Shown one piece after another: positions 20,132 to 32,351 of a DNA stretch of 64,000 nucleotides. The translations under genes were made by a program, and so were the position numbers. Source of the stretch: Pseudomonas wuhanensis. GTDB lineage: Bacteria; Pseudomonadota; Gammaproteobacteria; Pseudomonadales; Pseudomonadaceae. The stretch covers positions 2,418,001 through 2,482,000 of the forward strand of contig NZ_CP117430.1 of the NCBI RefSeq assembly GCF_030687395.1, in the 5' to 3' direction. The stretch's first letter is position 1. Every line of letters starts with the position of its first letter. The notes below the pieces were generated by a model, which was not told the DNA's origin, searched no databases, and was given only the letters and a program-made list of their open reading frames with translations.

Positions 20132-20635
20132 TCATTGCTCCTTGGCTTCGTTGCGGCCCAAGTGGAACGCCGTGACGGCTGCAGCGAGCAGCAGCATCGA
20201 GGCGAGTTCGACCACCAGCAGATACGGACCGAACAGGCTGATGCCCACGGCCTTCGCGTCTACGGTGGTGTGGCCGATGGCCTGACCGCTGGCGTCGCTG
20301 AACAGCACGTACAGCAGTTCAACCAGCAGCAGGGTGCCGAGTGCGACCGGGCCCAGCCAGATACCGGGCTTGAGCCAGACGCGCTCTTGCTGAACCGAGG
20401 CGGGGCCCAGGTTCAGCATCATCACCACGAACACGAACAGCACCATGATGGCGCCGGCGTAGGCGATCACTTCCAGTACACCGGCAAATGGTGCGCCGAG
20501 GGCGAAGAACGTCATGGCCACGGCGATCAACGAAATGATCAGGTAGAGCAGGGCGTGCACGGGGTTGGTGTTGGTGATCACGCGAAGCGTGGACACAACA
20601 GCGATACCCGATGCGAAATAGAAAGCGAATTCCAT
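20132..20635 (-). CDS. nuoJ: NADH-quinone oxidoreductase subunit J
   Basis: 167-aa, five-TM subunit of complex I ([20 protein letters not shown]). The conserved TM3 segment [25 protein letters not shown], site of the pi-bulge linked to quinone-proton coupling, is present. Its stop lies inside the ribosome-binding region of nuoK. It starts 9 bp after nuoI. Confidence 0.96.
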   Translation of the reverse strand: MEFAFYFASGIAVVSTLRVITNTNPVHALLYLIISLIAVAMTFFALGAPFAGVLEVIAYAGAIMVLFVFVVMMLNLGPASVQQERVWLKPGIWLGPVALGTLLLVELLYVLFSDASGQAIGHTTVDAKAVGISLFGPYLLVVELASMLLLAAAVTAFHLGRNEAKEQ

Positions 20636-20644
20636 CTTTCTTCC

Positions 20645-21190
20645 TTAAGGCAGCAAGCTCTTCACGTTGATCGGCTGGGCTTCATTCTGCGCGGAGCCTT
20701 TTGGCTTACCGGCAATCGCCATACCTGCAACACGATAGAAGTTGTAATCAGGGTTTTTGCCGGGGCCGGAGATCAGCAGATCTTCTTTCTCGTACACCAG
20801 GTCCTGACGTTTGAACTCGGCCATCTCGAAATCCGGTGTCAGCTGGATCGCGGTGGTCGGGCAGGCTTCCTCGCAGAGGCCGCAGAAAATGCAGCGCGAG
20901 AAGTTGATACGGAAAAACTCCGGGTACCAGCGACCGTCATCGGTTTCAGCTTTCTGCAGCGAGATGCAACCCACCGGGCACGCCACGGCGCACAGGTTGC
21001 AGGCTACACAACGCTCTTCGCCATCGGGGTCGCGGGTCAGCACGATACGCCCACGGAAGCGCGGCGGCAGGTACACGGCTTCTTCCGGGTACTGCAGCGT
21101 GTCGCGCTTGCGGAAGGCGTGGCCGAAAATCATCACCAGGCTGCGAAGCTGGGTGAAGAAGCCATGCACGATGTCAAAAATGTACTTCAT
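20645..21190 (-). CDS. nuoI: NADH-quinone oxidoreductase subunit I
   Basis: 181-aa ferredoxin-like subunit of complex I carrying clusters N6a and N6b. Two CxxCxxCxxxCP motifs are read directly: [12 protein letters not shown] and [12 protein letters not shown]. It passes electrons from NuoG toward NuoB. It starts [14 protein letters not shown] and lies 12 bp after nuoH. Confidence 0.97.
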   Translation of the reverse strand: MKYIFDIVHGFFTQLRSLVMIFGHAFRKRDTLQYPEEAVYLPPRFRGRIVLTRDPDGEERCVACNLCAVACPVGCISLQKAETDDGRWYPEFFRINFSRCIFCGLCEEACPTTAIQLTPDFEMAEFKRQDLVYEKEDLLISGPGKNPDYNFYRVAGMAIAGKPKGSAQNEAQPINVKSLLP

Positions 21191-21202
21191 GATTCTCTAT
21201 CC

Positions 21203-22210
21203 TCACTGAGCCGCGACGGCGGGCGTGTTGAGCAACACGACCGCAGCGGTCACCAGCATGTTGACGAGGGTCAGCGGCAGGCAGAACTTCCAGCTGAAAT
21301 CCATCACTTGGTCATACCGTGGGCGCGGAATCGAGGCGCGCAGCAGGATGAAGAACATGATGAAGAACGCGGTTTTCAGTGCGAACCAGATGAACGGGAT
21401 CTGCGGCAGAATGCCGAACGGACCGTGCCAGCCACCGAAGAACAAGGTCACCAGCAGCGCCGAAATCAGCACGATGCCGATGTATTCACCGACGAAGAAC
21501 ATGCCCCATTTCATGCCGGCGTATTCAATGTGGTAACCGTCGGCCAGTTCCTGTTCCGCTTCCGGCTGGTCGAACGGGTGACGGTGAGTCACGGCGACGC
21601 CAGCGATGAAGAAGGTCAGGAAACCGAATATCTGCGGAATGACGAACCACAGGTTCTGCGCCTGGTATTCAACGATGTCGCGCATGTTGAATGAGCCGAC
21701 CTGGATCACGATGCCCATCAACGACAGACCCATGAACACTTCGTACGACACGGTTTGTGCCGAGGCCCGCAAGCTGCCCAGCAGGGCGAACTTGTTGTTG
21801 CTCGACCAGCCGGCGAACAGCACCGCGTAGACCGACAGACCGGCCATGGCGAAGAAGAACAGGATGCCGATGTTGATATCCGCCACGCCCCAGGTCGGGG
21901 TGATCGGGATGATCGCGAAGGCAATCAGCAAGGCGCTCATGGCCACGACCGGTGCCAACGTGAAGATCACTTTGTCGGCGAACGGCGGGGTCCAGTCTTC
22001 CTTGAAGAACATCTTGATCATGTCGGCCGCAATCTGGAACGCGCCGAACGGGCCGACGCGGTTCGGACCGTAACGGTCCTGCCAGAGGGCGAGCAGACGA
22101 CGCTCGACCCAGCTCAGCAGCGCACCGCACACCACCACGGCGAGCAGAATCACGATGGCCTTGAGGACCGCGATGATTACGTCGATCACTTCAGGAGTGA
22201 ACCAGGTCAT
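21203..22210 (-). CDS. nuoH: NADH-quinone oxidoreductase subunit H
   Basis: 335-aa membrane subunit forming much of the quinone site of complex I. It carries the family motifs [21 protein letters not shown] near the start and the acidic loop [31 protein letters not shown] in the middle. There are about eight TM helices. The start overlaps the end of nuoG by 4 bp. Confidence 0.97.
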   Translation of the reverse strand: MTWFTPEVIDVIIAVLKAIVILLAVVVCGALLSWVERRLLALWQDRYGPNRVGPFGAFQIAADMIKMFFKEDWTPPFADKVIFTLAPVVAMSALLIAFAIIPITPTWGVADINIGILFFFAMAGLSVYAVLFAGWSSNNKFALLGSLRASAQTVSYEVFMGLSLMGIVIQVGSFNMRDIVEYQAQNLWFVIPQIFGFLTFFIAGVAVTHRHPFDQPEAEQELADGYHIEYAGMKWGMFFVGEYIGIVLISALLVTLFFGGWHGPFGILPQIPFIWFALKTAFFIMFFILLRASIPRPRYDQVMDFSWKFCLPLTLVNMLVTAAVVLLNTPAVAAQ

Positions 22211-24921
22211 AGCGCTGCCTCCTGCAGACCGTCAACGGATTTGCCAAAGATCGCGGGCGGAATGCCGGCGATACCGGCCGGCAATGCGACCAGGCCGGCA
22301 CCCAGCTCTTCGTTGATGCGCAGCGGCAGACGCAGGGTCTGGCCGGCCACGTTCAGGCTCAGCAGGGCACCGTCATTGACACCCAGACGATCGGCTTCGG
22401 ACTTGGCCAGCGACAGGTATGGGGCTGGAATGCGTTCTTGAACCGGCGCGGCTTTGGAAGAGTTCTCTTCGCTGCCGAACAGATGGAAGAACGGCACGAC
22501 CTGCCAGGTGCCCGGAGCCGGGTTGAATGCGCGCGGAACACTGGCGAACCAGTTCAGCGAATCACCGGTGCTTTCGATCAGGCGAGTGCCCGGGTCGCCC
22601 GCGCGGATGTGACCACCGACTTCGTCCTGGAACTTGTTCCAGGCTTGCGGCGAGTTCCAGCCCGGAGACCAGGCGAATGGCACTTGCTGACGCGGTTCGA
22701 CCGAGCCCGAGTAACCTTCCATGGAGAAGGAAAATGCGGTGTCGTTGTCCTGGGAGGTACGCGGTTCGTGCACGCTGATGTCGGCGCGCATGGCGGTCCG
22801 GCCGCTGTAACGCAGCGGTTCGCGCGCCAGTTTCAGGCCTTTGATGCGGAACGCGGCGGACGGTGCGGCATCGACGATGCGCGCCAGTTGCGGTTTGCTC
22901 GCAGCAACGGCAGCGGTGACGTGGTCCAGTTGGGTCCAGTCGATCGGCTGGTTCAACAGGGTCGAACGCAGGGCATGCAGCCAGCGCCAGCCTTCGTGGA
23001 CAAGAATGCTTGCGTCGAGGTAAGTCGGGTCGAAGACCTGGAAGAAACGCTGGGCGCGGCCTTCCTGGCTGACCAGTGTACCGTCGCCTTCAGCGAAGCT
23101 GGCGGCTGGCAGAACCAGGTGCGCGCGATCGCTGGTGGCGGTTTTCTGATGGTCCGCCACGATCACCACTTTCGCGGCGTTCAGGGCAGCATCGACCTTG
23201 GCTTTGTCAGTGCGGGTGTACAGATCGTTTTCCAGCACGACGATGGCATCGGCCTTACCGTCGATCACCGCTTGCAGGGCTGCGTCGACCGAATCACCAC
23301 CGAGCATGGCCAGGCCGAGGCTGTTGGCCTCTGGCACGATCAGGCTGATGGAACCGTTCTTCTCACGCAGCTTCAGGGCCTTGGCGATGTTCGCCGCGGC
23401 TTCGATCAGCGCCTTGGAACCCAGCGAGGTACCGGCAATGATCAGCGGACGCTTGGCTGCGAGCAGGGCGTCGGCAATGCGCTTGGCCAGCTCCAGAGCT
23501 TCGATATCCAGGCCTTCTACGGCTGGAGCGCTGGCGTCGAGGGCGTGAGCCACGGCGAAACCGATGCGGGCCAGGTCGTCGGGAGCGGCGTGAACGCATT
23601 CTTCAGCCACGTCGTCGAGCTTGGTTTCAGCCAGGCTGGCGATGAACAGCGGGTTCAGCGCGTGCTGGCCGATGTTCTTCACCGCGGCGTCGAGCCATGG
23701 CTGAACGCGCATGGCGTCGGCCATGTCTTCGGCCTTGCCCTTGACCGATTGACGCAGGGCCAGGGCCATGCGCGCAGCAGTTTGGGTCAGGTCTTCACCG
23801 AGGACGAAGATCGCATCGTGATCTTCGATGTCGCGCATGTTCGGGATCGGCAGCGGACTGTCTTTGAGCACCTGCATGACCAGACGAATGCGCTCCAGCT
23901 CCGAGGCTTCGATACCGGAGTAGAAGTGCTCGGCGCCGACCAGTTCCAGCAACGCGTAGTTGCTTTCGAGGCTGGCGCGCGGCGAACCGATACCAACGAT
24001 ATTGCGACCGCGCAGCAGGTCAGCGGCTTTATCCAGTGCTTCGTCGAGGCCCAGCTTGGCGCCGTTGGCCAGCAGTGGCTGACGCGGGCGGTCTTCGCGG
24101 TTGACATAGCCATAGCCGAAACGGCCACGGTCGCACAGGAAGTACTGGTTCACCGAACCGTTGAAGCGGTTTTCGATGCGACGCAGTTCGCCGTAACGCT
24201 CGCCCGGGGAGATGTTGCAACCGCTGGAGCAGCCATGGCAGATGCTCGGCGAGAACTGCATGTCCCACTTACGGTTGTAGCGCTCGGAGTGAGTCTTGTC
24301 GGTGAACACACCGGTCGGGCAGACCTCGGTGAGGTTGCCGGAGAACTCGCTTTCCAGGGTGCCGTCTTCAACGCGACCGAAGTACACGTTGTCGTGGGCG
24401 CCAAACACACCGAGATCGGTGCCGCCAGCGTAGTCCTTATAGAAGCGCACGCAGCGATAGCAGGCGATGCAGCGGTTCATTTCGTGGGAAATGAACGGGC
24501 CCAGTTGCTGGTTCTGGTGGGTACGCTTGGTGAAGCGGTAACGGCGCTCGTTGTGGCCGGTCATCACTGTCATGTCTTGCAGGTGGCAGTGACCGCCTTC
24601 CTCACAGACCGGGCAGTCGTGAGGGTGGTTGGTCATCAACCATTCGACGACGCTGGCGCGAAACACTTTCGCTTCTTCGTCGTCGATGGAGATCCAGCTG
24701 CCGTCGGTGGCGGGGGTCATGCAGGACATGACGATCCGACCACGCTTGTCGTTCTCGTCGGTGTACTGCTTGACCGCGCACTGGCGGCAAGCGCCAACGC
24801 TGCCAAGGGCAGGGTGCCAGCAGAAATAAGGGATATCGAGGCCTAGCGACAGACATGCCTGTAACAGGTTGTCTGCCCCATCGACTTCGAGCTCTTTGCC
24901 GTCTACGTGGATAGTGGCCAT
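22207..24921 (-). CDS. nuoG: NADH-quinone oxidoreductase subunit G
   Basis: 904-aa iron-sulfur subunit of complex I. The N-terminal 2Fe-2S cysteines are in [31 protein letters not shown] and [11 protein letters not shown] are 4Fe-4S ligands. [14 protein letters not shown] with a later LCDRG gives the extra N7 cluster motif found in E. coli NuoG and not in all species. The rest is a molybdopterin-oxidoreductase-like fold without a cofactor. It starts after an unusual 137-bp gap from nuoF. Confidence 0.97.
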   Translation of the reverse strand: MATIHVDGKELEVDGADNLLQACLSLGLDIPYFCWHPALGSVGACRQCAVKQYTDENDKRGRIVMSCMTPATDGSWISIDDEEAKVFRASVVEWLMTNHPHDCPVCEEGGHCHLQDMTVMTGHNERRYRFTKRTHQNQQLGPFISHEMNRCIACYRCVRFYKDYAGGTDLGVFGAHDNVYFGRVEDGTLESEFSGNLTEVCPTGVFTDKTHSERYNRKWDMQFSPSICHGCSSGCNISPGERYGELRRIENRFNGSVNQYFLCDRGRFGYGYVNREDRPRQPLLANGAKLGLDEALDKAADLLRGRNIVGIGSPRASLESNYALLELVGAEHFYSGIEASELERIRLVMQVLKDSPLPIPNMRDIEDHDAIFVLGEDLTQTAARMALALRQSVKGKAEDMADAMRVQPWLDAAVKNIGQHALNPLFIASLAETKLDDVAEECVHAAPDDLARIGFAVAHALDASAPAVEGLDIEALELAKRIADALLAAKRPLIIAGTSLGSKALIEAAANIAKALKLREKNGSISLIVPEANSLGLAMLGGDSVDAALQAVIDGKADAIVVLENDLYTRTDKAKVDAALNAAKVVIVADHQKTATSDRAHLVLPAASFAEGDGTLVSQEGRAQRFFQVFDPTYLDASILVHEGWRWLHALRSTLLNQPIDWTQLDHVTAAVAASKPQLARIVDAAPSAAFRIKGLKLAREPLRYSGRTAMRADISVHEPRTSQDNDTAFSFSMEGYSGSVEPRQQVPFAWSPGWNSPQAWNKFQDEVGGHIRAGDPGTRLIESTGDSLNWFASVPRAFNPAPGTWQVVPFFHLFGSEENSSKAAPVQERIPAPYLSLAKSEADRLGVNDGALLSLNVAGQTLRLPLRINEELGAGLVALPAGIAGIPPAIFGKSVDGLQEAAL

Positions 24922-25058
24922 GGTTCAAAGTTCTTCGTTGGCCCGGTGTCAGCGGGCGTGGCTAATGGAATCTTGTTATTCGCGTGAATCAACACAGCCG
25001 TTTACGGCGTCATCACACGAGAAGACGAAGGGCACGGACCCTTCGCCTTTTTAAGCGT
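24922..25058 (-). other. nuoF-nuoG intercistronic gap with hairpin
   Basis: The longest gap in an otherwise closely packed operon. It holds a stem CGAAGGG/CCCTTCG (25026-25045). In the direction of transcription the A/T run is on the upstream side, so it does not look like a terminator; an mRNA processing or stability element is more likely. Confidence 0.5.
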
Positions 25059-26414
25059 TTACGCGCCGACTACGATCGGCTTTGCCAGAGGCGGGACGAC
25101 GGCGCTGCTAGGCGCGATGCCGGCTTCGAACTCTGGACGGAAGTATTTGATGGCGCTACCCAACGGCTCCACGGCACCCGGTGCGTGAGCACAGAAGGTC
25201 TTGCCTGGGCCGAGGAAACCGACCAGACCCAGCAGGGTCTCGATATCGCCGGCTTGCCCTTCACCGTTCTCGATCGCGCGCAGCAGCTTGACGCTCCACG
25301 GCAGACCGTCACGGCATGGGGTGCAGAAGCCACAGGATTCGCGGGAGAAGAACTCTTCCATGTTGCGCAGCAAGGACACCATGTTGACGCTGTCGTCCAC
25401 CGCCATGGCCAGGCCGGTACCCATACGGGTGCCCACTTTGGCGATGCCGCCGGCATACATTTGTGCGTCCAGGTGTTCCGGCAACAGGAAACCGGTACCG
25501 GCGCCGCCTGGCTGCCAGCACTTGAGCTTGTAACCGTCGCGCATGCCGCCGGCGTAGTCTTCGAACAGCTCGCGACCGGTGACGCCGAACGGCAATTCCC
25601 ACAGGCCCGGGTTCTTGACCTTGCCGGAGAAGCCCATGAGCTTGGTGCCCATGTCTTCGCTGCCTTCGCGGGCCAACGATTTGTACCAGTCCACGCCGTC
25701 GGCAATGATCGCCGGCACGTTGCACAGGGTTTCGACGTTGTTCACGCAAGTCGGCTTGCCCCACACGCCCACGGCGGCAGGGAAGGGCGGCTTGGAGCGC
25801 GGGTTGGCGCGGCGGCCTTCGAGGGAGTTGATCAGTGCGGTTTCTTCACCGCAGATGTAACGCCCGGCGCCGGTATGGACGAACAGCTCGAAATCGAAGC
25901 CGCTGCCCAGGATGTTTTTACCCAGCAGGCCCGCTGCCTTGGCTTCTTCCACGGCACGGTTCAGGTGCTTGGCTGCGGTGGTGTACTCGCCACGCAGGAA
26001 GATGTAGCCACGGTAGGTTTTCAGCGCGCGAGCACTGATCAGCATGCCTTCGATCAGCAGATGGGGCAGTTGCTCCATCAGCATGCGGTCTTTCCAGGTG
26101 TTCGGCTCCATTTCATCCGCGTTGCACAGCAGGTAGCGGATGTTGATGGATTCGTCCTTGGGCATCAGACCCCACTTCACGCCCGTGGGGAAGCCTGCGC
26201 CGCCGCGGCCCTTGAGGCCGGAATCTTTCACGGTCTGGACGATGTCGTCCTGGGCCATGTCGGCGAAGGCCTTGCGCGCAGCGGCGTAACCGTTCTTGGC
26301 CTGGTACTCGTCGAGCCATACGGCTTCGCCGTCGTCACGCAGGCGCCAGGTGAGCGGGTGAGTCTCGGCCGTACGCTTGATGCGGTTGGCTGGACCAAAG
26401 GAAGTCAGGGTCAT
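25059..26414 (-). CDS. nuoF: NADH-quinone oxidoreductase subunit F (NADH/FMN binding)
   Basis: 451-aa flavoprotein of complex I that oxidises NADH. Glycine-rich [17 protein letters not shown] binds NADH/FMN, with [19 protein letters not shown] following. N3 cluster ligands are in [12 protein letters not shown] and the later cysteine in KTFCAHAPG. The start overlaps the nuoE stop (ATGA). Confidence 0.98.
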   Translation of the reverse strand: MTLTSFGPANRIKRTAETHPLTWRLRDDGEAVWLDEYQAKNGYAAARKAFADMAQDDIVQTVKDSGLKGRGGAGFPTGVKWGLMPKDESINIRYLLCNADEMEPNTWKDRMLMEQLPHLLIEGMLISARALKTYRGYIFLRGEYTTAAKHLNRAVEEAKAAGLLGKNILGSGFDFELFVHTGAGRYICGEETALINSLEGRRANPRSKPPFPAAVGVWGKPTCVNNVETLCNVPAIIADGVDWYKSLAREGSEDMGTKLMGFSGKVKNPGLWELPFGVTGRELFEDYAGGMRDGYKLKCWQPGGAGTGFLLPEHLDAQMYAGGIAKVGTRMGTGLAMAVDDSVNMVSLLRNMEEFFSRESCGFCTPCRDGLPWSVKLLRAIENGEGQAGDIETLLGLVGFLGPGKTFCAHAPGAVEPLGSAIKYFRPEFEAGIAPSSAVVPPLAKPIVVGA

Positions 26415-26908
26415 ACGTAGCCCTCGAGCAATTTGGCAACGCCGGCAGGCTGTACATCACCGAACGTGTCGTCGTCGATCATCAGCGCCGGCGCCTTGTC
26501 GCAGTTGCCGAGGCAGCAGACAGGTAGCAGGGTGAAACGACCGTCGGCGGTGGTTTGACCCAGGCCGATGCCCAGCTTGCTCTGGATTTCGCTGACCACT
26601 GACTCGTGGCCACCGATGTAGCAGACCATGCTGTCGCAGACGCGAATGATGTGACGGCCCACGGGCTGACGGAAGATCTGGCTGTAGAACGTCGCCACCC
26701 CTTCAACGTCGCTGGCCGGGATGCCGAGGATTTCGCCGATGGCGTAGAGCGCGCCGTCAGGCACCCAGCCACGTTCCTTCTGAACGATCTTCAGGGCTTC
26801 GATCGACGCCGCGCGCGGGTCTTCGTAGTGATGCAGCTCGTGCTCGATGGCCGAGCGCTCGGTTTCGCTCAGGGCGAAACGGTCTGTCAGGATAAGCGTG
26901 CTGTTCAT
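26411..26908 (-). CDS. nuoE: NADH-quinone oxidoreductase subunit E
   Basis: 165-aa thioredoxin-fold subunit of complex I carrying cluster N1a. The four cysteine ligands are seen in [10 protein letters not shown] and CCLGNC. It works with NuoF in the peripheral arm. It starts 2 bp after the nuoCD stop. Confidence 0.97.
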   Translation of the reverse strand: MNSTLILTDRFALSETERSAIEHELHHYEDPRAASIEALKIVQKERGWVPDGALYAIGEILGIPASDVEGVATFYSQIFRQPVGRHIIRVCDSMVCYIGGHESVVSEIQSKLGIGLGQTTADGRFTLLPVCCLGNCDKAPALMIDDDTFGDVQPAGVAKLLEGYV

Positions 26909-26910
26909 GC

Positions 26911-28695
26911 TTAACGGTCCACGTCGGCCATAACGAAATCGATACTACCCAGGTACGCGATCAAGTCCGCGACCATGCTGCCTTTGATCACCGAAGGGAT
27001 CTGCTGCAGGTGCGGGAAGCTTGGGGTACGAATCCGGGTGCGGTAGCTCATGGTGCCGCCATCGCTCGTCAGGTAATAACTGTTGATGCCCTTGGTCGCT
27101 TCGATCATCTGGAAGGATTCGTTGGCCGGCATGACCGGGCCCCACGAAACTTGCAGGAAGTGCGTGATCAGGGTCTCGATGTGCTGCAGCGTGCGCTCTT
27201 TGGGCGGCGGCGTGGTCAGCGGGTGGTCCGCCTTGTACGGGCCTTCCGGCATGTTGCGCATGCACTGCTCGATGATCTTGATGCTCTGGCGCATTTCTTC
27301 GACGCGAACGATGCAACGGTCGTAGGCATCACCATTAGCCGCCAACGGGATTTCGAATTCGAAGTTCTCGTAGCCGGAGTAGGGGCGGGCTTTACGCAGG
27401 TCGAAATCGCAACCGGTCGAACGCAGGCCGGCACCGGTGACACCCCATTCCAGGGCTTCTTTGGTGTTGTAGGCGGCGACGCCGATGGTCCGGCCACGCA
27501 GGATGCTGTTGTCCAGTGCGGCTTTCTGGTATTCGTCCAGACGCTTTGGCATCCACTCGACGAAATCCTTGACCAGTTTTTCCCAGCCGCGCGGCAGGTC
27601 GTGGGCTACGCCACCGATGCGGTACCAGGCCGGGTGCAGACGGAAACCGGTGATGGCTTCGATCACCGTGTACGCCTTCTGGCGGTCGGTGAAGGTGAAG
27701 AACACCGGGGTCATGGCGCCGACGTCCTGGATGTAAGTGCCCAGGAACAGCAGGTGGCTGGTGATCCGGAAGAACTCGGCCATCATGATGCGGATGACGT
27801 CGACCTTCTCGGGCACCTTGATGCCGGCCAGCTTCTCGACCGAGAGCACGTACGGCAGGTTGTTCATCACGCCGCCGAGGTAGTCGATACGGTCGGTGTA
27901 CGGAATGAAACTGTGCCAGGACTGACGCTCGGCCATCTTCTCGGCACCACGGTGGTGGTAACCGACGTCCGGCACGCAGTCGACGATCTCTTCACCGTCC
28001 AGCTGCAGAATGATGCGGAACGCACCGTGGGCCGAAGGGTGGTTCGGCCCCAGGTTGAGGAACATGTAGTCCTCGTTCGGGCCGGAACGCTTCATGCCCC
28101 AGTCTTCAGGCTTGAAGCGCGCGGCTTCTTCCTCAAGCTGTTGCTTGGCCAGGGTCAGGCTGAACGGATCGAACTCGGTGGCACGGGCCGGGAAGTCCTT
28201 GCGCAGCGGGTGTCCTTCCCAGGTCGGCGGCATCATGATGCGGGTCAGGTGAGGGTGACCGGCAAAGTGGATGCCGTACATGTCCCACACTTCACGCTCG
28301 TACCAGTTGGCGTTCGGCCAGATGCTGGTGACGCTCGGCAGGTTGAGGTCGCTCTCGGACAAGGCGACCTTGATCATTACGTCACTATTACGTTCGATCG
28401 ACATCAAGTGATAGAACACAGTGAAGTCGGCGCCGCTTGGCAGCCCTTGACGCTTGGTGCGCAGACGCTCGTCCACGCCGTGCAGGTCATAGAGCATGAC
28501 GTACGGCTTGGGCAGGTTGCGCAGGAAAGTCAGGACTTCGACGAGTTTGGCGCGGGCAACCCAAAGCACCGGCATGCCGGTGCGGGTCGGCTGGGCGCTG
28601 AACGCCTCCGGGCCAAAACGATTGTTCAGTTCGACGACCACATCCTGGTCGTCTGCCTTATAAGGCGGGATGTACAGAGCACTGCCTGTAGTCAT
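26911..28695 (-). CDS. nuoCD: NADH-quinone oxidoreductase subunit C/D fusion
   Basis: 594-aa fused subunit: a NuoC part (to about residue 190, with [27 protein letters not shown]) and a NuoD part (from about residue 210, [21 protein letters not shown], with a late [23 protein letters not shown] end). NuoD lines the quinone pocket. The fusion is normal for E. coli and Pseudomonas. A 72-bp gap separates it from nuoB. Confidence 0.98.
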   Translation of the reverse strand: MTTGSALYIPPYKADDQDVVVELNNRFGPEAFSAQPTRTGMPVLWVARAKLVEVLTFLRNLPKPYVMLYDLHGVDERLRTKRQGLPSGADFTVFYHLMSIERNSDVMIKVALSESDLNLPSVTSIWPNANWYEREVWDMYGIHFAGHPHLTRIMMPPTWEGHPLRKDFPARATEFDPFSLTLAKQQLEEEAARFKPEDWGMKRSGPNEDYMFLNLGPNHPSAHGAFRIILQLDGEEIVDCVPDVGYHHRGAEKMAERQSWHSFIPYTDRIDYLGGVMNNLPYVLSVEKLAGIKVPEKVDVIRIMMAEFFRITSHLLFLGTYIQDVGAMTPVFFTFTDRQKAYTVIEAITGFRLHPAWYRIGGVAHDLPRGWEKLVKDFVEWMPKRLDEYQKAALDNSILRGRTIGVAAYNTKEALEWGVTGAGLRSTGCDFDLRKARPYSGYENFEFEIPLAANGDAYDRCIVRVEEMRQSIKIIEQCMRNMPEGPYKADHPLTTPPPKERTLQHIETLITHFLQVSWGPVMPANESFQMIEATKGINSYYLTSDGGTMSYRTRIRTPSFPHLQQIPSVIKGSMVADLIAYLGSIDFVMADVDR

Positions 28696-28767
28696 GGTTA
28701 TTTATCGCTTTCGGTCAACGTAAAGAATGAAACCAGTTTCTCGTTTCTTTGTAAGAACAGATCTGGA

Positions 28768-29442
28768 TCAGACTTCGTCGGGGCTGCGCAGGTTGGTTAC
28801 CTGAATACGCTGTTCGCGGCGCTGTTCCTTTTGCGAAGGCATCTCGGCGCGGTAAACGCCTTGATCGCCAACGACCCAGGAAAGTGGGCGACGCTCCTGG
28901 CCAATCGACTCCTGCAACAGCATCAAGCCTTGCAGAAAAGCTTCAGGGCGGGGCGGGCAGCCAGGCACGTAGACGTCCACGGGCAGGAACTTGTCCACCC
29001 CTTGAACGACGGAGTAGATGTCGTACATGCCACCGGAGTTGGCGCACGAACCCATGGAGATGACCCATTTAGGCTCGAGCATTTGCTCGTAGAGACGCTG
29101 AATGATCGGCGCCATCTTGATGAAGCAGGTACCGGCGATAACCATGAAATCCGCCTGACGCGGCGATGCCCGGATCACCTCGGCGCCAAAGCGCGCGATG
29201 TCGTGGGGCGCCGTGAAGGCGGTGGTCATTTCCACGTAGCAGCACGAAAGACCGAAGTTGTACGGCCACAGGGAGTTCTTGCGCCCCCAGTTGATCGTGC
29301 CGTTGAGCACGTCTTCGAGCTTGCCCATGAAAATGTTTTTGTGGACTTGATCTTCTAACGGATCGGAAACGGTTTCCCGTTTGCCAATCGGATACTGCTC
29401 GTTAGGAGCATCGGGGTCGATCCTGGTGAGATTGTATTGCAT
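28768..29442 (-). CDS. nuoB: NADH-quinone oxidoreductase subunit B
   Basis: 224-aa subunit of complex I holding terminal cluster N2, which reduces quinone. Ligands are in GLSCCYVEM, the GSCANSGG segment and VPGCPPRPE. The ATG at 29442 (MQYNLTRID) with GAGG 8 bp upstream is preferred to a TTG two codons earlier. Confidence 0.97.
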   Translation of the reverse strand: MQYNLTRIDPDAPNEQYPIGKRETVSDPLEDQVHKNIFMGKLEDVLNGTINWGRKNSLWPYNFGLSCCYVEMTTAFTAPHDIARFGAEVIRASPRQADFMVIAGTCFIKMAPIIQRLYEQMLEPKWVISMGSCANSGGMYDIYSVVQGVDKFLPVDVYVPGCPPRPEAFLQGLMLLQESIGQERRPLSWVVGDQGVYRAEMPSQKEQRREQRIQVTNLRSPDEV

Positions 29443-29452
29443 TGCCAAAGCC

Positions 29453-29866
29453 TCATTGTTTCAGCTTCGCTTGCCGCTTACGACGAGCTTCCGGAGCCCA
29501 GTCAAGGGCGCCCACTCGGAATAGGTAGACAAGACCTGCCAACAGAATTGCTATGAAAACGAGAGCTTCGACGAATCCGGTCCAGCCGCTTTCGCGGACG
29601 GACACAGACCAGGCAAAGAGAAATAGGGCTTCGATATCGAAGATCACGAAGAGCATCGCGACCAGATAGAATTTGGCTGAGAGCCGCAAGCGGGCGCCAC
29701 CTGTAGGTAGCATGCCGGACTCGAACGGTTCGTTTTTGCTGCGGCCCCAGGCTTTTGACCCGAGGAGGCTGGAGACACCGAGCATGAAGGCGCAAAGGCC
29801 GCCGACACCCAGAAGGAAAATGGCAAAGCCCCAGTTGTGGGCCATGAGTCCGGTCGCTTCGGGCAT
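29453..29866 (-). CDS. nuoA: NADH-quinone oxidoreductase subunit A
   Basis: 137-aa, three-TM first gene of the nuo operon. The ATG at 29866 ([15 protein letters not shown]) follows AAGGA by 8 bp; a longer ORF upstream lacks a site. Conserved [41 protein letters not shown] carries the acidic residues of the quinone-coupled loop. Confidence 0.97.
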   Translation of the reverse strand: MPEATGLMAHNWGFAIFLLGVGGLCAFMLGVSSLLGSKAWGRSKNEPFESGMLPTGGARLRLSAKFYLVAMLFVIFDIEALFLFAWSVSVRESGWTGFVEALVFIAILLAGLVYLFRVGALDWAPEARRKRQAKLKQ

Positions 29867-30297
29867 GCTGGTAATCCTTAACAGAGAGCAAAGGTCTCTG
29901 AGCTTGAAAAGAAACAAAGCAGTGACGATATGTCGCAGCAATCAATCGCGGTGATTTTATGGCTAAACACCGAGCAAGTAAAATTCAGATAGCGAAATTA
30001 TTTACAAGAATAAGGACATAGCCTGCCTCCAAAGCCCTGTAGCCCATGCGGCTCGGGCATTAGCGGGAGTTTTGTCAAATATGGTTTGTAGGGAATGTAA
30101 CGAACATAGTTGTCGCTAAATGATAATCAATATTATTTGACGTGGTTTTCAAACTGTTTAACAGGTGAGTGGCTGGGAAGTTGTCTTATATGCGCGTTAC
30201 TGCAAGTAGCACGCGTGCTCGTTTTACCCGCTTTCTCTGATCGCAGTACCGCTCTGGATCAATGTTTTTCGCAAAATTTTGTGGGTCGCTGCATTCC
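29867..30297. promoter_or_regulatory. Upstream region of the nuo operon
   Basis: About 430 bp without a gene. The nuo promoter should lie here on the minus strand. An AT-rich segment near 30115-30142 (AATGATAATCA then TATTATT) partly resembles a Fur box, but it is about 250 bp from nuoA and the match is incomplete. Confidence 0.4.
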
Positions 30298-30390
30298 CTG
30301 GGGGAGCCGGGCTTGCCCGCGATGGCGGTCTTCCAGTCGACATCTGTGGCGTCTGGCACGCTGCCATCGCGGGCAAGCCCGCTCCCACAG
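30298..30390. repeat. REP pair (REPIN)
   Basis: Inverted REP units GGGCTTGCCCGCGATGGCGG and CCATCGCGGGCAAGCCCGCT around a ~33-nt spacer. The left unit has diverged at its outer end (CTGGGGGAGC). Confidence 0.88.
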
Positions 30391-30419
30391 GGTTTTGCGG
30401 TGTTTGTTAAATCGCAGGC

Positions 30420-30448
30420 AAAAAAACGCCCCGAACCAGTCGGGGCGT
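30420..30448 (-). terminator. Terminator of aceA
   Basis: Minus strand: ACGCCCCGA-N6-TCGGGGCGT followed by seven T, about 65 bp beyond the aceA stop. Confidence 0.88.
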
Positions 30449-30515
30449 CAGATGAGCGGCTTTGCGGTTAGCTTTTTATTCGGTCCGCAAGGGCCGTTTG
30501 CTTAAACGAAGCAGA

Positions 30516-31841
30516 TCAGTGGAACTGTTCTTCTTCGGTCGAACCAGTCAGTGCGGTCACCGAGGATGTGCCACCTTGAATCACGGTGGTCATGTCGTCG
30601 AAGTAGCCGGTGCCCACTTCCTGCTGGTGAGCCACGAAGGTGTAACCCTTGGCAGCGTCAGCGAACTCTTGCTCTTGCAGCTTCACGTAGGCAGTCATGT
30701 CGTTGCGGGCGTAGTCGTGCGCCAGGTTGAACATGCTGTGCCACATGTTGTGAATGCCGGCCAGGGTGATGAACTGGTGCTTGTAACCCATGGCGGACAG
30801 TTCGCGCTGGAACTTGGCGATGGTCGCGTCGTCCAGGTTTTTCTTCCAGTTGAAGGAAGGCGAGCAGTTGTACGACAGCAGTTGGTCCGGGTATTCCTTT
30901 TTGATCGCTTCAGCGAAGCGACGAGCCTCGTCCAGATCCGGCTTGGCGGTTTCGCACCAGATCAGGTCGGCGAACGGCGCGTAAGCCAGGCCGCGAGCGA
31001 TGGCCTGGTCGAGACCGGCACGCACTTTGTAGAAACCTTCCTGGGTACGTTCGCCAGTCACGAAAGGCTGGTCGTACGGGTCGCAATCGGAAGTCAGCAA
31101 GTCAGCTGCGTTGGCGTCGGTACGGGCCAGGATGATGGTCGGTGTACCGGCAACGTCAGCTGCCAGACGAGCAGCGGTCAGCTTCTGTACGGCTTCCTGG
31201 GTAGGAACCAGTACCTTGCCGCCCATGTGGCCGCATTTTTTCACGGAAGCCAGTTGGTCTTCGAAGTGAACGCCGGCGGCGCCTGCTTCGATCATGCTCT
31301 TCATCAGCTCGTAGGCGTTCAGAACGCCACCGAAACCGGCTTCAGCGTCAGCCACGATCGGAGCGAAGTAGTCGATGTAACCTTCGTCGCCCGGGTTCTT
31401 GCCGGCTTTCCACTGGATCTGGTCGGCGCGACGGAACGAGTTATTGATGCGCTTGACCACGGTCGGAACCGAATCCACCGGGTACAGCGACTGGTCCGGG
31501 TACATCGATTCGGCGGAGTTGTTGTCCGCAGCCACTTGCCAGCCCGACAGGTAGATCGCCTGGATACCGGCTTTGACTTGTTGTACAGCCTGGCCGCCGG
31601 TCAGGGCGCCCATGCAGTTGACGAAATCTTTCTCAGGACGGAAGGACGGCTTGGCACCCTGGGTTACCAGGTTCCAAAGCTTGTCGGCGCCCATTTTTGC
31701 AAAGGTGTGCTCAGGTTGAACCGAGCCACGCAGACGGACGACGTCAGCAGCGGAGTAATTGCGTGTCACGCCTTTCCAGCGCGGGTTTTCAGCCCAATCT
31801 TTTTCGAGGGCTGCAATTTGCTGTTCGCGTGTCAGTGCCAT
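30516..31841 (-). CDS. aceA: Isocitrate lyase
   Basis: 441-aa enzyme splitting isocitrate to succinate and glyoxylate, the first step of the glyoxylate shunt. The active-site motif KKCGHMGGK is present with catalytic C203. Other conserved parts are [36 protein letters not shown] and FNWKKNLD. The ATG at 31841 (MALTREQQ) is the family start; 18 upstream in-frame codons are probably not translated. It competes with the two isocitrate dehydrogenases at 38.9-42.9 kb. Confidence 0.97.
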   Translation of the reverse strand: MALTREQQIAALEKDWAENPRWKGVTRNYSAADVVRLRGSVQPEHTFAKMGADKLWNLVTQGAKPSFRPEKDFVNCMGALTGGQAVQQVKAGIQAIYLSGWQVAADNNSAESMYPDQSLYPVDSVPTVVKRINNSFRRADQIQWKAGKNPGDEGYIDYFAPIVADAEAGFGGVLNAYELMKSMIEAGAAGVHFEDQLASVKKCGHMGGKVLVPTQEAVQKLTAARLAADVAGTPTIILARTDANAADLLTSDCDPYDQPFVTGERTQEGFYKVRAGLDQAIARGLAYAPFADLIWCETAKPDLDEARRFAEAIKKEYPDQLLSYNCSPSFNWKKNLDDATIAKFQRELSAMGYKHQFITLAGIHNMWHSMFNLAHDYARNDMTAYVKLQEQEFADAAKGYTFVAHQQEVGTGYFDDMTTVIQGGTSSVTALTGSTEEEQFH

Positions 31842-32351
31842 GGAGATAAACCTCGTCGCGTCTTTGATAAAAAGTCGTTCTTGGTGGAAATTCATGCTCC
31901 TGCCAGGTACGCAATTAAAAGGGGCGTAAAAGGCTGCTCGCTGACCAGAAGCTTAGGCGGTCAAGTCGGGTTGGCGGGGATGGCGACGGGATGAACGATG
32001 GGCTCGAGGGGAAGTGAGCAGGTAAGGGCGAACTGGCGAGCGCATTCGGGCGTCGTGGGCCTTGGTGCGGACTTCAGTGTGGAGCCGGGTTACCTAATTA
32101 CGCTTCCGTCCCTCGGGACAACTTCGTTCCAGTCGGCAACCTCGTCAAACACACCTTGTGGGCGGTACAGACACGAATCGGCTCGCGGGGTAGGTGCGAA
32201 CAGCGACTCGAAAGCCCTTGCCAGGGCCTCTGATTAGCGGGAGCGAGGCCATCATGCCTTTGCTTTTTTGGCTCGTCAAACGTTTTGTAGTGCTTTTTTT
32301 CTGGCACTACATCTTTGGTCTAATACGACTAATCAGTCAGTTTTTGGTGCT
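31842..32351. other. Upstream region of aceA
   Basis: 510 bp without a credible gene. The aceA promoter should be here on the minus strand. A T-looped hairpin TGTAGTGC/GCACTACA lies at 32286-32311, with a T-rich loop rather than a T tail, so its role is unclear. Confidence 0.4.

Noticed and set aside
22438..24846. 802-codon open frame on the plus strand
   Set aside because: Antisense shadow of nuoG, no ribosome site or family features.
25026..25045. Hairpin as a terminator inside the nuo operon
   Set aside because: The T run follows the stem only on the plus strand, where no gene ends; in the operon direction it precedes the stem.
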